Positions 25,208 through 32,445 of a stretch of DNA of 32,445 bases are shown here, piece after piece (the stretch's first letter is position 1; each line of letters starts with the position of its first letter). The DNA comes from Planctomycetaceae bacterium. Its GTDB lineage: Bacteria > Planctomycetota > Planctomycetia > Pirellulales > Pirellulaceae. The translations under genes were made by a program, and so were the position numbers. The stretch covers positions 1-32,445 of the forward strand of contig JAEUIQ010000089.1 of assembly GCA_016794985.1 (NCBI GenBank), given 5' to 3'. The notes beneath the pieces were generated by a model that was not told the origin of the DNA, made no database searches, and saw only the letters and a program-made list of their open reading frames with translations.

Positions 25208-25794
25208 GATTTGGCCTCATGCTGTTGAACCAATTTCTTGATCTTGGCCATGATTCGGCTCCGCGAACAGTATATCTGTCCTGGTTGGATTTCTAGTTCG
25301 GCGGCAGCTTGTTCAACGGAGAGCCCTTCGACGCTGGTCATCCAGAAGGCTTTCCAATTGACCTCCTCGACCACATGTCGTACCTGGTCGGCCGCCCATT
25401 GAAAAACCGCTCTTTGGTATTCTAATTCGATGGCCCCGGACAGTTCTGAAGGAGCTGGAACTGCGGCCAAGAATTGCTCGGCGGTCTCTCCATCTTGGCC
25501 TAGGGGACGTGTGGCACGCCGCGTCAACATGTCGATCAATTCATTACGCGCAATCGTTAATAGCCAACGGCGAAAGCCGCCTCGCTCTGCGCGGTTTAGC
25601 CATTGGGTCACCGAGCGCGCCACGGACGCCAACACTTCCTGCACGAGGTTTTCCGCGTCTGCCGGCTGAAATCCTCGCGCAATCGCCACGCGATAAATAG
25701 TGGGCGAGTAAATAGTCGCAAACTCATTCCAGGCCGCCATATCTCCAGCGTCTTGCAGGCGTAGAATCAAACTTGCTCGCGTCGGCTGTTCCAT
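25204..25794 (-). CDS. ECF sigma factor coupled to the zinc-finger kinase
   Basis: This 196-residue sigma-70 family factor has region 2 at about residues 10-90: MAAWNEFATIYSPTIYRVAI, GFQPADAENLVQEVLASVAR and FRRWLLTIARNELIDMLTRR. The region 4 helix-turn-helix is at about 135-190 (FWMTSVEGLSVEQAAAELEI, PGQIYCSRSRIMAKIKKLV). It belongs to a different ECF group from the one at 13002, closer to the classical RpoE-like layout with a DAENLVQEV motif. Its last codons overlap the kinase start (25204-25207), implying translational coupling. A likely circuit is sigma factor held by the kinase's N-terminal zinc finger and released or modified on an extracellular signal; this is inferred from architecture. 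Confidence 0.93.
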   Translation of the reverse strand: MEQPTRASLILRLQDAGDMAAWNEFATIYSPTIYRVAIARGFQPADAENLVQEVLASVARSVTQWLNRAERGGFRRWLLTIARNELIDMLTRRATRPLGQDGETAEQFLAAVPAPSELSGAIELEYQRAVFQWAADQVRHVVEEVNWKAFWMTSVEGLSVEQAAAELEIQPGQIYCSRSRIMAKIKKLVQQHEAKS

Positions 25795-26009
25795 CGTATT
25801 TCGGCTTTTAGATCCTGCGACTCGATTCTGGGTTTATCAATCGCGTCGACGAAGACGCCGAGAACAACTGAATCCCTGACACGTTCCACTCCATCCTACG
25901 TTTTCCTTGCATAACAACAACCCAAACCGCGAATCCGATTTGTCCGTCCCTCAGCGGAAATTGTTGAAGAGCATTCAGCCTTGCTTCTGTATTCGAACTG
26001 CAACACCAT
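25795..26009. other. Intergenic region upstream of the second ECF sigma gene
   Basis: This 215-base gap contains no gene that I can support. It should hold the promoter of the sigma-kinase pair and the 3' end of the PEP-CTERM transcript. No clear hairpin or promoter motif was found by eye. Confidence 0.5.
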
Positions 26010-27158
26010 TTAGTCGAGGAGTTTCGTTCCGAGACTTCTACTTCGACGTCTCAGGAGCATTCCCAGAAGTCCGCCGAACGCGAGCAACGTTCCGGTGCCC
26101 GGTTCCGGGACCGCGCGGGCTGTCCAAATCAGCGCTTCGGTCCGGTTCGTGACCGTGTTGAAGCCGAAGCCAGACACTATCAAGTTTTCGCCATCTCGGG
26201 CGATACCCGTCGCGTTGCTGCTTTCAAACTCGGAGGGCAACAGGGCCTGCAGGTCGACCCAAGACGCAGCGGATCCATTCCACAAGCCCGCCCGATCAAA
26301 ACTTCCGAAACGGGCGTAACCCACTTGCGTCTCTTCTAACACACCTTGGGCCCGGGAAAACAACGCCCCTTCGGGATGGAGATTGACGAACGAAGCGGCG
26401 GACCCACTCCATAGGCTGGCGACATCGCGAGCACCAAGCCCAGCCGTTCTGGCATAGCCAACTTGCTGGCCGTTGCTGACAGCCACTGCCCTAGAACTCG
26501 CAAAACCCGACGTCGGGTGGAGATCGACGTGCGACGCGGCACTCCCGGACCACAAAGCGGCGCGTACGCCACCGCCTTGGCTGGTCCAAAATCCCACCTG
26601 CTGCACGCCGTCGGTTCCTTCAGCGCGCGAATGGCCGCCCGCATTTAGCGGATCAAGAACAACAAACGATGCCGCGTTTCCATTCCAAACGATTGCGGAA
26701 TCAAACGTGAGAGAATTGAATGTTCCGCGCCCCACTTGCTGGCCGCCTCGCGCGGCAAATGCTACGGACGATGCCCAGCCCGTCGGATGGAGATCCACTC
26801 GCGAACTCGCACTACCGGTCCAGAGGGTCGCATGATTGCCTTCACCTAAAACGCCCGACAAAACGGACCCCACCTGCTGGCCATCACCGCCGCCCCAGGC
26901 CACGGAATCCAGCGCGCCATTCGGATGGAGATCGACATACGAACCGGCGGTTCCGCTCCAGATGGCCGCGCGGTTCCTCCCAACTGACGGCTTGACATAG
27001 CCCACCTGCTGACCGCCTGCGGCTTGCGCTCGAGACGAATGGGACGCGTTCGGACCAGACGGGTGCAGGTTCGTGACTGTCCATTGCCCAGAAGCGGTGG
27101 TGTTTAATCCTAGCGCGACGAGTGTCGCGACAAAGGCGGCGATACTTAAAAACTTCAT
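26010..27158 (-). CDS. PEP-CTERM exported protein with HAF-like repeats
   Basis: The 382-residue product has a signal peptide (MKFLSIAAFVATLVALGLNTTASGQ) and a C-terminal PEP-CTERM sorting signal: VPEPG, a hydrophobic helix (TLLAFGGLLGMLL) and a basic cluster RRRSRS. Proteins with this signal are processed by an exosortase and often end up outside the cell. Between them are about six repeats of 43-47 residues with the pattern GQQVGY, then a variable loop, then A-x-LWSGSAAS-x-VDLHP, resembling the HAF extracellular repeat family, and a diverged last unit. The repeats suggest a beta-propeller-like fold. I chose the ATG at 27158 because the signal peptide starts there; the frame upstream to 27518 looks non-coding. 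No exosortase gene is in the window. Confidence 0.87.
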   Translation of the reverse strand: MKFLSIAAFVATLVALGLNTTASGQWTVTNLHPSGPNASHSSRAQAAGGQQVGYVKPSVGRNRAAIWSGTAGSYVDLHPNGALDSVAWGGGDGQQVGSVLSGVLGEGNHATLWTGSASSRVDLHPTGWASSVAFAARGGQQVGRGTFNSLTFDSAIVWNGNAASFVVLDPLNAGGHSRAEGTDGVQQVGFWTSQGGGVRAALWSGSAASHVDLHPTSGFASSRAVAVSNGQQVGYARTAGLGARDVASLWSGSAASFVNLHPEGALFSRAQGVLEETQVGYARFGSFDRAGLWNGSAASWVDLQALLPSEFESSNATGIARDGENLIVSGFGFNTVTNRTEALIWTARAVPEPGTGTLLAFGGLLGMLLRRRSRSLGTKLLD

Positions 27159-27547
27159 AGTTTCTTCTTTCAAGCGGTGGTCTGTCTTGCGTTTTCTTCG
27201 TTGAAACTGCGAGGCGACTTCCAGCACAAAAAGGCTCGCCCGGAAGTCATCAACTTGACGTCTATTGGGAAGACCCACCCCAAGGCCACGGTCTATCACG
27301 AGAAACTGAAAAACTCCAAAAATCGGGTGAAGTTGTCTGCAACGGATAAAAATCAAAGAAAGATTGTGCGCATTTTGCGTTGTTTCTGCCGCATGCGGGC
27401 AAGACCATCCCGTCCCGTGGAGATATCGTAGATTCGTTGGGTCGCGACACGCTATTCCGCCCACGTGGTCAAATCGATTTTCATTCGGCTGGCCCGCTTT
27501 CCAGTGATCCGTCCGCACAAAACAATGTGTTGGGAGTTGAAATTGCG
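27159..27547. promoter_or_regulatory. Divergent promoter region, PEP-CTERM / zincin-ThuA genes
   Basis: These 389 bases separate divergent genes and should contain both promoters. Open frames here (both strands) lack signal peptides or family sequence. A perfect 10-bp palindrome CCGCATGCGG lies at 27389-27398. The stretch 27300-27380 is A-rich on the plus strand. No -35/-10 pair is clear enough to call. Confidence 0.5.
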
Positions 27548-29260
27548 ATGAGTATTTTGGCCAAGTTATGCGTACGGGTCTGGGCGTTCACCTGTCTGTT
27601 GAGTTTGCTGCCGCAGCATGCTCAGGCACAAGAGGATGTCAAATCATCAACAACTCGGATCGAACGCGAAACTCGCGACATTTCTGGCTGGCAAGTCCAT
27701 GTCGCGAAGAAACTCCTCGAGACGGAAGCGGAAGATACGGCCAAAGCACTACTCGGGTTGGAGCGGATGTTGGATGAGATCGTGCGCGATTTGCCAGCGG
27801 CCGCGGTGGCAGAAATGAAAAAGGTGCCACTCTACTTTTCACCAGCCTATCAAGCTGGGCTGAGTGGAGCCGAATTTCATCCGGGAGCGGAGTGGTTGCT
27901 GGACAACGGTCGCGACCCGGTAATGGCCCAAGGCGTCGAATTCTCGGGAGTTCATGATTTCGAAGCCGAGATGCGGCGAATGCCGAACTTTGCTCTGCAT
28001 GAATTGGCACATGCCTATCATTTCCGGTTCCTGCCCGATGGTTTTGACAATGCCGAAATCAAAGCCGCGTTTCGCCGAGCCCAACAAAGTGGCTTGTACG
28101 ATCGCGTCGAACGAACCTTCGGTAACGATCAGCCCAATACATTCGAACCCGCTTATGCGATGACGACCGCCATGGAGTACTTCGCCGAGACGACCGAAGC
28201 CTACTTTTCGCGAAATGATTTCTTCCCCTTTACCCGAGCGGAACTGCTTCAGCACGATCCGGAGATGCATGCTTTATTAGAGAAGCTTTGGGGCGTGTCT
28301 GCCGAACAATGGCTGAAATATCCCGGCGGCGATGGCCCCGGTAAAGGCAAGCACATCGTGCTCATCGCAGCCGAGCAGGAGTATCGCAGCGAGCAATCCC
28401 TGCCGATGCTGGCCAAGGTCCTCAGCACCCATCATGGCTTCGATTGCACGGTACTGTTCGGCGTGAATGAACGCGGCGAAGTCGATCCGACGATGCCGGT
28501 CTATCCGGAGCAGGGCCAAGAAGCGGAATTCAAGCAACATCACATTCCAGGACTCGATCAATTGGCGTCTGCTGATTTGGTTGTCTTCTGCACTCGCTTG
28601 TTGACTCTGCCCAAGTCCGAACAAGAACAAATCGTAGCATACGCGGATTCCGGCAAACCGCTCATCGCGCTGCGGACCGCCAATCATGGTTTTCGCGTAC
28701 CACTGCCCTACAAGATCGATGGCAAACAAGTGCGCTGGGGTGAAGATGTCTTGGGTGGAACGTTTCTGAATCATCATGGGAATTGGCAAGCCGATTCCAC
28801 CCGTGGCATTTTGGAACAAAAACAAACGCAACATCCGATCTTGATCGGAGTCAACGACATTTGGGGTGACACGGATGTTTATCGCACGTACGAAGAGGGA
28901 AGTCGCTTGCCTGACGACTGCACGGCTCTGGTGTGGGGGCAACCGCTGCTGGGTCGTCAGCCTGATGACTTGCCCAACGGTCAACTAGAGCCCTTGCCGG
29001 TGGCGTGGGTGAAACCGTGGCGTACGAGTCACGGCGTCGAGGCCCGCGTGTTTCACTGCACGATGGGCAGTGGAATCGACTTTAAAAATCCCGGCCTGCG
29101 TCGCTTGGTCGTCAATGCAGCGTATTGGTGTGTCGAACTTGAGGGGGACATCACGACAACTCGCAGCGTCGAGATCGTGGGCAGTTACGAACCGCTCGAC
29201 AGTGGCTTCCACTATGAACAACTGGGCGTTCAACCTCGGCCAGTGAGTTATTACAAATAA
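27548..29260 (+). CDS. Secreted zincin-like protease domain fused to a ThuA domain
   Basis: The 570-residue product begins with a signal peptide (MSILAKLCVRVWAFTCLLSLLPQHAQAQ). Residues about 45-250 look like a zinc metallopeptidase: HELAH (151-155) supplies two histidine ligands and the catalytic glutamate, and EYFAETTEAYF (210-220) offers the downstream glutamate ligand. This spacing recalls the catalytic domain of anthrax lethal factor-like zincins. Residues about 265-570 form a ThuA domain, a class I glutamine amidotransferase-like fold common in planctomycete secreted proteins (HIVLIAAEQEYRSEQSLPML, ADLVVFCTRLLTLPKSEQEQ, KPLIALRTANHGF, VLGGTFLNHHG, RVFHCTMGSG, RLVVNAAYWC). The in-frame extension to 27380 lacks any signal, so ATG 27548 is chosen. 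ThuA domains are often linked to carbohydrate use; a protease-ThuA pair is less usual. Confidence 0.85.
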   Translation: MSILAKLCVRVWAFTCLLSLLPQHAQAQEDVKSSTTRIERETRDISGWQVHVAKKLLETEAEDTAKALLGLERMLDEIVRDLPAAAVAEMKKVPLYFSPAYQAGLSGAEFHPGAEWLLDNGRDPVMAQGVEFSGVHDFEAEMRRMPNFALHELAHAYHFRFLPDGFDNAEIKAAFRRAQQSGLYDRVERTFGNDQPNTFEPAYAMTTAMEYFAETTEAYFSRNDFFPFTRAELLQHDPEMHALLEKLWGVSAEQWLKYPGGDGPGKGKHIVLIAAEQEYRSEQSLPMLAKVLSTHHGFDCTVLFGVNERGEVDPTMPVYPEQGQEAEFKQHHIPGLDQLASADLVVFCTRLLTLPKSEQEQIVAYADSGKPLIALRTANHGFRVPLPYKIDGKQVRWGEDVLGGTFLNHHGNWQADSTRGILEQKQTQHPILIGVNDIWGDTDVYRTYEEGSRLPDDCTALVWGQPLLGRQPDDLPNGQLEPLPVAWVKPWRTSHGVEARVFHCTMGSGIDFKNPGLRRLVVNAAYWCVELEGDITTTRSVEIVGSYEPLDSGFHYEQLGVQPRPVSYYK

Positions 29261-29389
29261 GTGGCGTCCATGATCTCGATAACGATTAAGTTCGCGATCA
29301 GAACAAAATCACTAACGTCGTGAATTAGGAAACATTCGTCGTAACATCGAGGACTTGAACTTCCAGGCATTCCTCGGCCAAATTGGATC
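29261..29389. other. Convergent intergenic spacer
   Basis: The 129 bases between convergent stops show no strong terminator hairpin by eye and no gene. Confidence 0.4.
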
Positions 29390-32050
29390 TCATTTCGTCA
29401 CGGTGTAGTTTAACTTCGGATTGATTTGCTGAAGCTCGGAAAGCCAGGACGACCGAAGGGCGTTGGGTATCGGCGGCTTGGAGTTTAGCAGCTTATCGAG
29501 TGGGTTCAGCCAAACAGCTGTGGTGTGGATTGCGTAAGGGTCTGCACAATGGTCTTCATCCAAAAGCACGAGACACACGTTTGTACCGGGTTGGAGTTGG
29601 GCTAGTTTGTTCAACCATTCCTTTGACCTTGAGGTTGGCGGCCCAACGAGTGGCGCCAGCCCTCGACCAAAGATTACTAGTTCTGGAAGTTTGTCGATTT
29701 CAGCTAGAATTTCCCAGACGGTGGCATCCTGGGACGAGAAGCTCAACGTCTGCAGCGGTTTGGCTGCAATGACGGATCGGATGATTCGCGAACGCAACTC
29801 TTCGCTCTCGTTACTGCGATGTTCGTTCTGCCGAAGCTGTTGGCGCTCGATAGAAACGTGGGCGACGTTAGGGAAACATTGCATGGGGATTTCGGGGGCG
29901 GTGTGGGTCGCCAATCGCTCGTGCAGACGCCGCAAGTGCCACCCGACCGGAAACTTCACGACGACCGACGTGACGCTCTCATGAATTTCCCATTCCGCGC
30001 TTGTTGTGGTGTCCCATTCCGCGTTTAGTACGAGTGTATTGGGGCACCGCGCCTCGTCCAGGTAGACAAATGGAATGTGATCCACCTTGTGCTGATCGGC
30101 GTCCCGAAACGCCGATGCTGATTTTAACCATTCTCGAGGTGACAGTCCCAACCGTGGATGTCGCGAATCCTCGTGGGGAATCCGGGCGTAAATGGCCGTT
30201 GATTCGTTTGTCGCCAAACGAATGGGCTGCCGCCCATGAACGAAGACCGAGTGTTTCTCGATAAGTTGACACAGAGTTTCACTCGAAAAGGGCAAAGGCG
30301 CTTCCAAGAAGGTTAGTTCCGTAGGTGGTTGCCCACTGGGCAGCACGTTCCAAGCGTCTTCTGTTGAGGCGGTACAATAGTCGAGTCGAAAGTGGTCCAG
30401 TCTATTTATCTGAACCACATCAAATGCTAGTTCGCAATGATACAGTTGAAGTTGAAACGGTCTGTTTTCTCTCACCGCTCGCCATGCCTGCGGTCCAATC
30501 GTGGCGAACTGGATGCTTCGAGTCCTCAAATTCTGTGAAGACAAGTGGTCCAGGATTTCCGGCTCGTGAATCGCGTTGAGGCCGGCATGTACTCGCACGT
30601 TTGGGTAATTCAGTAGTTCCTGCAGAATCGTTTTGGATTGCAATGGCTGCCGGATGATGAAGTTGACCGTTGTCTGCTTGGGGTTGTGCTGTTGTAATAG
30701 ATCGAAGATTGGGCGCGGGTCGGACCTCAATGCAGGAAGCCATATTTTGACATCGTCGGCCGTTTGTATCGATTGGAAGTCTTGGCTGACTTGATGCGTC
30801 GTCCATTCATCTGGTAGTAAGCTGCGGTCCCAGCTTTGGGGAATGGCCATCGATTCAGCGACACCCTCAGCTGCTGGCCATTTTTGTTTGAGGCGTTGAA
30901 ACCCAGCCACGAATCTCGCTCGATCCCAAGCATCTCGAGCGGCCGTGATGTACGTGAACACATCCAGCTGTTGTGGAACCCAAGCGGCAACACCACAAGT
31001 GCAGGCCCAGATGGTCAAGCAAATCGCAGCGGCCGACCAATGGTTCCTCATCGGCAACGGGACGTGTCCGTTTGATTGCGTCGCATGTGAGACAAATGCG
31101 GGCCGCAGCCCCGTCCGCATCAGTTCAATTAGCGAAACCAATATCAATGCCGAGTAACACATGAGCGCCACAAGCAACTGAAATTTATTCACTCGGTAGG
31201 AATCCGCGAACACCCAACAAAGACCGAAGACCAGAACCATCGGAGCGTAAAGTCCAATCGCCATAACCAGGAATGACTGCCACGCCTTACGAACGAATGC
31301 CGCCACCCAAAGCGTGAAGTAAAGCCAGGCTGCTGTGATTGCGGCAATCGAGAACCAAGGCAGCCAATTCCAACCGGCCTTGTACTTCGCCAGAGTCATG
31401 TCGCTCCAATGCAAAACGAACAAGACAACCGCCAAGACGGCGATTCTACTGTGTCTTGAGTTGGGCTTGGTCTTTTCCGCGGTTGGCTCCGAGCGATTCG
31501 CCACTGGCCGCCCCAGACCAATAACCCCGAAACTATAACTTGATGCGAACAGAATCGCGCCCGTGGCGATCGCCGCAAGGATCAAGTCGTAAATCCAAAC
31601 CTGTCTTTCGGAGACAAAAATAGAGGTTGGAAAGTACCACTCACCTATCTGCCAACCGAAGGGTGCGCCCGGACGCGACTGAGCGCAAATGCCGATCGCC
31701 ACGGTCCCCAAAGCCGCAAACATCGCCATGCCAAGATGGCCGCGATAATTGGCCGGCGTCATCGCGAACAGACTCAACCCGACTAACAAGAGCGGTAGCA
31801 GCCCAAAGAACGGCAATCTCCACAGGAGCCGAACGGTCCGGTCGGTAAGATGCGTACTTTCAAGATCCTGGCTCAAGTACCGCACAACTTCTCGGGAATG
31901 GTCTGGGGAATCTCGTGTTACTTCTGTGAACCGCGTCGAAGCCGTCGGTATGGTCCATACCGCCAATATCCAACTCATCCAAAACCCGATCACGCACGGC
32001 AACAGAACTCTAATCGTCAACCGTCGGGGTGGGTGGTCAGCAGAAGTCAT
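29390..32050 (-). CDS. Hypothetical nine-TM membrane protein with large C-terminal domain
   Basis: I do not recognise this 886-residue protein. The first ~370 residues contain about nine hydrophobic helices (near 15-37, 72-95, 100-122, 150-178, 202-220, 233-258, 262-285, 292-315 and 342-367). The remaining ~520 residues are soluble and probably face one side of the membrane as a unit. That part has repeating beta-alpha phrases (e.g. TVNFIIRQPLQSKTILQELL, IHEPEILDHLSSQNLRTRSI, NRLDHFRLDYC, PTELTFLEAPLPFSSETL, LPELVIFGRGLAPLV), suggestive of degenerate leucine-rich or related solenoid repeats. The ATG at 32050 starts a basic N-terminal tail (PPRRLTIR). The gene is alone; its upstream region is a 78-bp tandem array. 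Confidence 0.78.
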   Translation of the reverse strand: MTSADHPPRRLTIRVLLPCVIGFWMSWILAVWTIPTASTRFTEVTRDSPDHSREVVRYLSQDLESTHLTDRTVRLLWRLPFFGLLPLLLVGLSLFAMTPANYRGHLGMAMFAALGTVAIGICAQSRPGAPFGWQIGEWYFPTSIFVSERQVWIYDLILAAIATGAILFASSYSFGVIGLGRPVANRSEPTAEKTKPNSRHSRIAVLAVVLFVLHWSDMTLAKYKAGWNWLPWFSIAAITAAWLYFTLWVAAFVRKAWQSFLVMAIGLYAPMVLVFGLCWVFADSYRVNKFQLLVALMCYSALILVSLIELMRTGLRPAFVSHATQSNGHVPLPMRNHWSAAAICLTIWACTCGVAAWVPQQLDVFTYITAARDAWDRARFVAGFQRLKQKWPAAEGVAESMAIPQSWDRSLLPDEWTTHQVSQDFQSIQTADDVKIWLPALRSDPRPIFDLLQQHNPKQTTVNFIIRQPLQSKTILQELLNYPNVRVHAGLNAIHEPEILDHLSSQNLRTRSIQFATIGPQAWRAVRENRPFQLQLYHCELAFDVVQINRLDHFRLDYCTASTEDAWNVLPSGQPPTELTFLEAPLPFSSETLCQLIEKHSVFVHGRQPIRLATNESTAIYARIPHEDSRHPRLGLSPREWLKSASAFRDADQHKVDHIPFVYLDEARCPNTLVLNAEWDTTTSAEWEIHESVTSVVVKFPVGWHLRRLHERLATHTAPEIPMQCFPNVAHVSIERQQLRQNEHRSNESEELRSRIIRSVIAAKPLQTLSFSSQDATVWEILAEIDKLPELVIFGRGLAPLVGPPTSRSKEWLNKLAQLQPGTNVCLVLLDEDHCADPYAIHTTAVWLNPLDKLLNSKPPIPNALRSSWLSELQQINPKLNYTVTK

Positions 32051-32104
32051 GAGCGTGGCTGCCTCATCGTGGTGCCGTGTGATTCTTCAACAGCGCGATT
32101 GCTA

Positions 32105-32445
32105 CGGAGGGCATTATAAACACTTGGTGAGATCGGTTCGACTTCCTCCTTGTTTTTATTCGCGTTGTACGCCATTGCTTTACGGAGGCCGTTATAAACA
32201 CTTGGGGCGACCGATTCGACTTCCTCCTTGTTTTTATTCGCGTTGTACGCCATTGCTTTACGGAGGCCGCTATAAACACTTGGGGCGACCGATTCGACTT
32301 CCTCCTTGTTTTATTCGCGTTGTACGCCATTGCTTTACGGTGGCCGTTATAAACACTTGGGGCGATCGGTTCGACTTCCTCCTTGTTTTATTCGCGTTGT
32401 ACGCCATTGCTTTACGGAGGCCGTTATAAACACTTGGGGCGATCG
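32105..32445. repeat. 77/78-bp tandem repeat array running off the window
   Basis: The anchor TATAAACACTTGG recurs at 32115, 32193, 32271, 32348 and 32425, giving periods of 78, 78, 77 and 77 bases. The last copy is cut by the window end. Units are nearly identical; differences are GGGCA versus GGCCG before the anchor, CTTGGTGAGATCGG versus CTTGGGGCGACCGA or CGATCGG, and a T5 versus T4 run that explains the 77/78 switch. There is no unique spacer, so it is not a CRISPR. Read on the minus strand the array precedes the nine-TM gene by about 55 bases. Its 26-codon period keeps several frames open, which creates spurious repetitive open frames. Confidence 0.93.

Noticed and set aside
28277..28984. 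235-residue minus-strand frame
   Set aside because: It is antisense to the conserved ThuA domain and has no recognisable sequence.
31749..32429. Long plus-strand open frame with repeated RPIRLPPCFYSR-type peptide
   Set aside because: It runs antisense through the nine-TM gene and then through the 78-bp array, whose 26-codon period keeps the frame open. No start signal or family sequence is seen.
32105..32445. CRISPR array
   Set aside because: Whole 77/78-bp units are tandemly identical with no unique spacers.

Overview
The window looks like chromosomal DNA of a planctomycete, probably from the Pirellulaceae/Rhodopirellula side of the phylum. This rests on gene content, not on any marker gene: two DUF1559 pseudopilin-like proteins, two ECF sigma factor / membrane Ser-Thr kinase pairs, a Tat-exported Gfo/Idh/MocA oxidoreductase, a PQQ-type beta-propeller protein, a ThuA-domain protein, a PEP-CTERM protein, a DUF1573 protein and a REP-associated tyrosine transposase (RAYT). 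Genes are loosely packed, with several 300-900 bp non-coding stretches, many of them holding repeats. I saw no tRNA, rRNA, CRISPR array, phage or plasmid backbone.

Layout. 1-1491: oxidoreductase on the minus strand with a probable terminator at the left edge. 2072-4075: membrane-anchored LamG protein on the plus strand. 4076-6653: a RAYT gene (minus) between two clusters of short REP-like repeats with core GTGCCTGTCCCC. 6654-9406: a secreted HEAT-like protein and a PQQ propeller protein (minus). 10011-10952: an unrecognised two-TM protein. 11225-11417: a tandem array of 33-bp palindromic units. 11517-12823: a lipoprotein and a DUF1559 protein (minus), divergent from an ECF sigma / kinase-TPR pair (13002-16488, plus). 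16779-21187: a tight four-gene minus-strand operon encoding a 14-cysteine secreted protein, a LolA-like/DUF1573 composite, a MauE-thioredoxin fusion and a DUF1559 pseudopilin. 21574-25794: a second ECF sigma / kinase pair (minus), whose kinase carries a zinc-finger N-terminus, DKNYY-like repeats and a WD40 C-terminus cut by a single-base frameshift. 26010-27158: PEP-CTERM protein with HAF-like repeats (minus). 27548-29260: zincin-like plus ThuA two-domain protein (plus). 29390-32050: nine-TM protein with a large soluble C-terminus (minus), preceded by a 78-bp tandem array that runs off the right edge.

The best candidate for an undescribed system is the 16779-21187 operon. A small secreted protein with an even number of cysteines is encoded with a MauE-like membrane redox protein fused to a CxxC thioredoxin domain, and with DUF1573 and pseudopilin-like partners. 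The arrangement recalls the MauE/MauD oxidative maturation of the disulfide-rich methylamine dehydrogenase small subunit, but no enzyme of that pathway is present. The two sigma/kinase pairs are the obvious regulatory modules of the window; their targets cannot be read from sequence.
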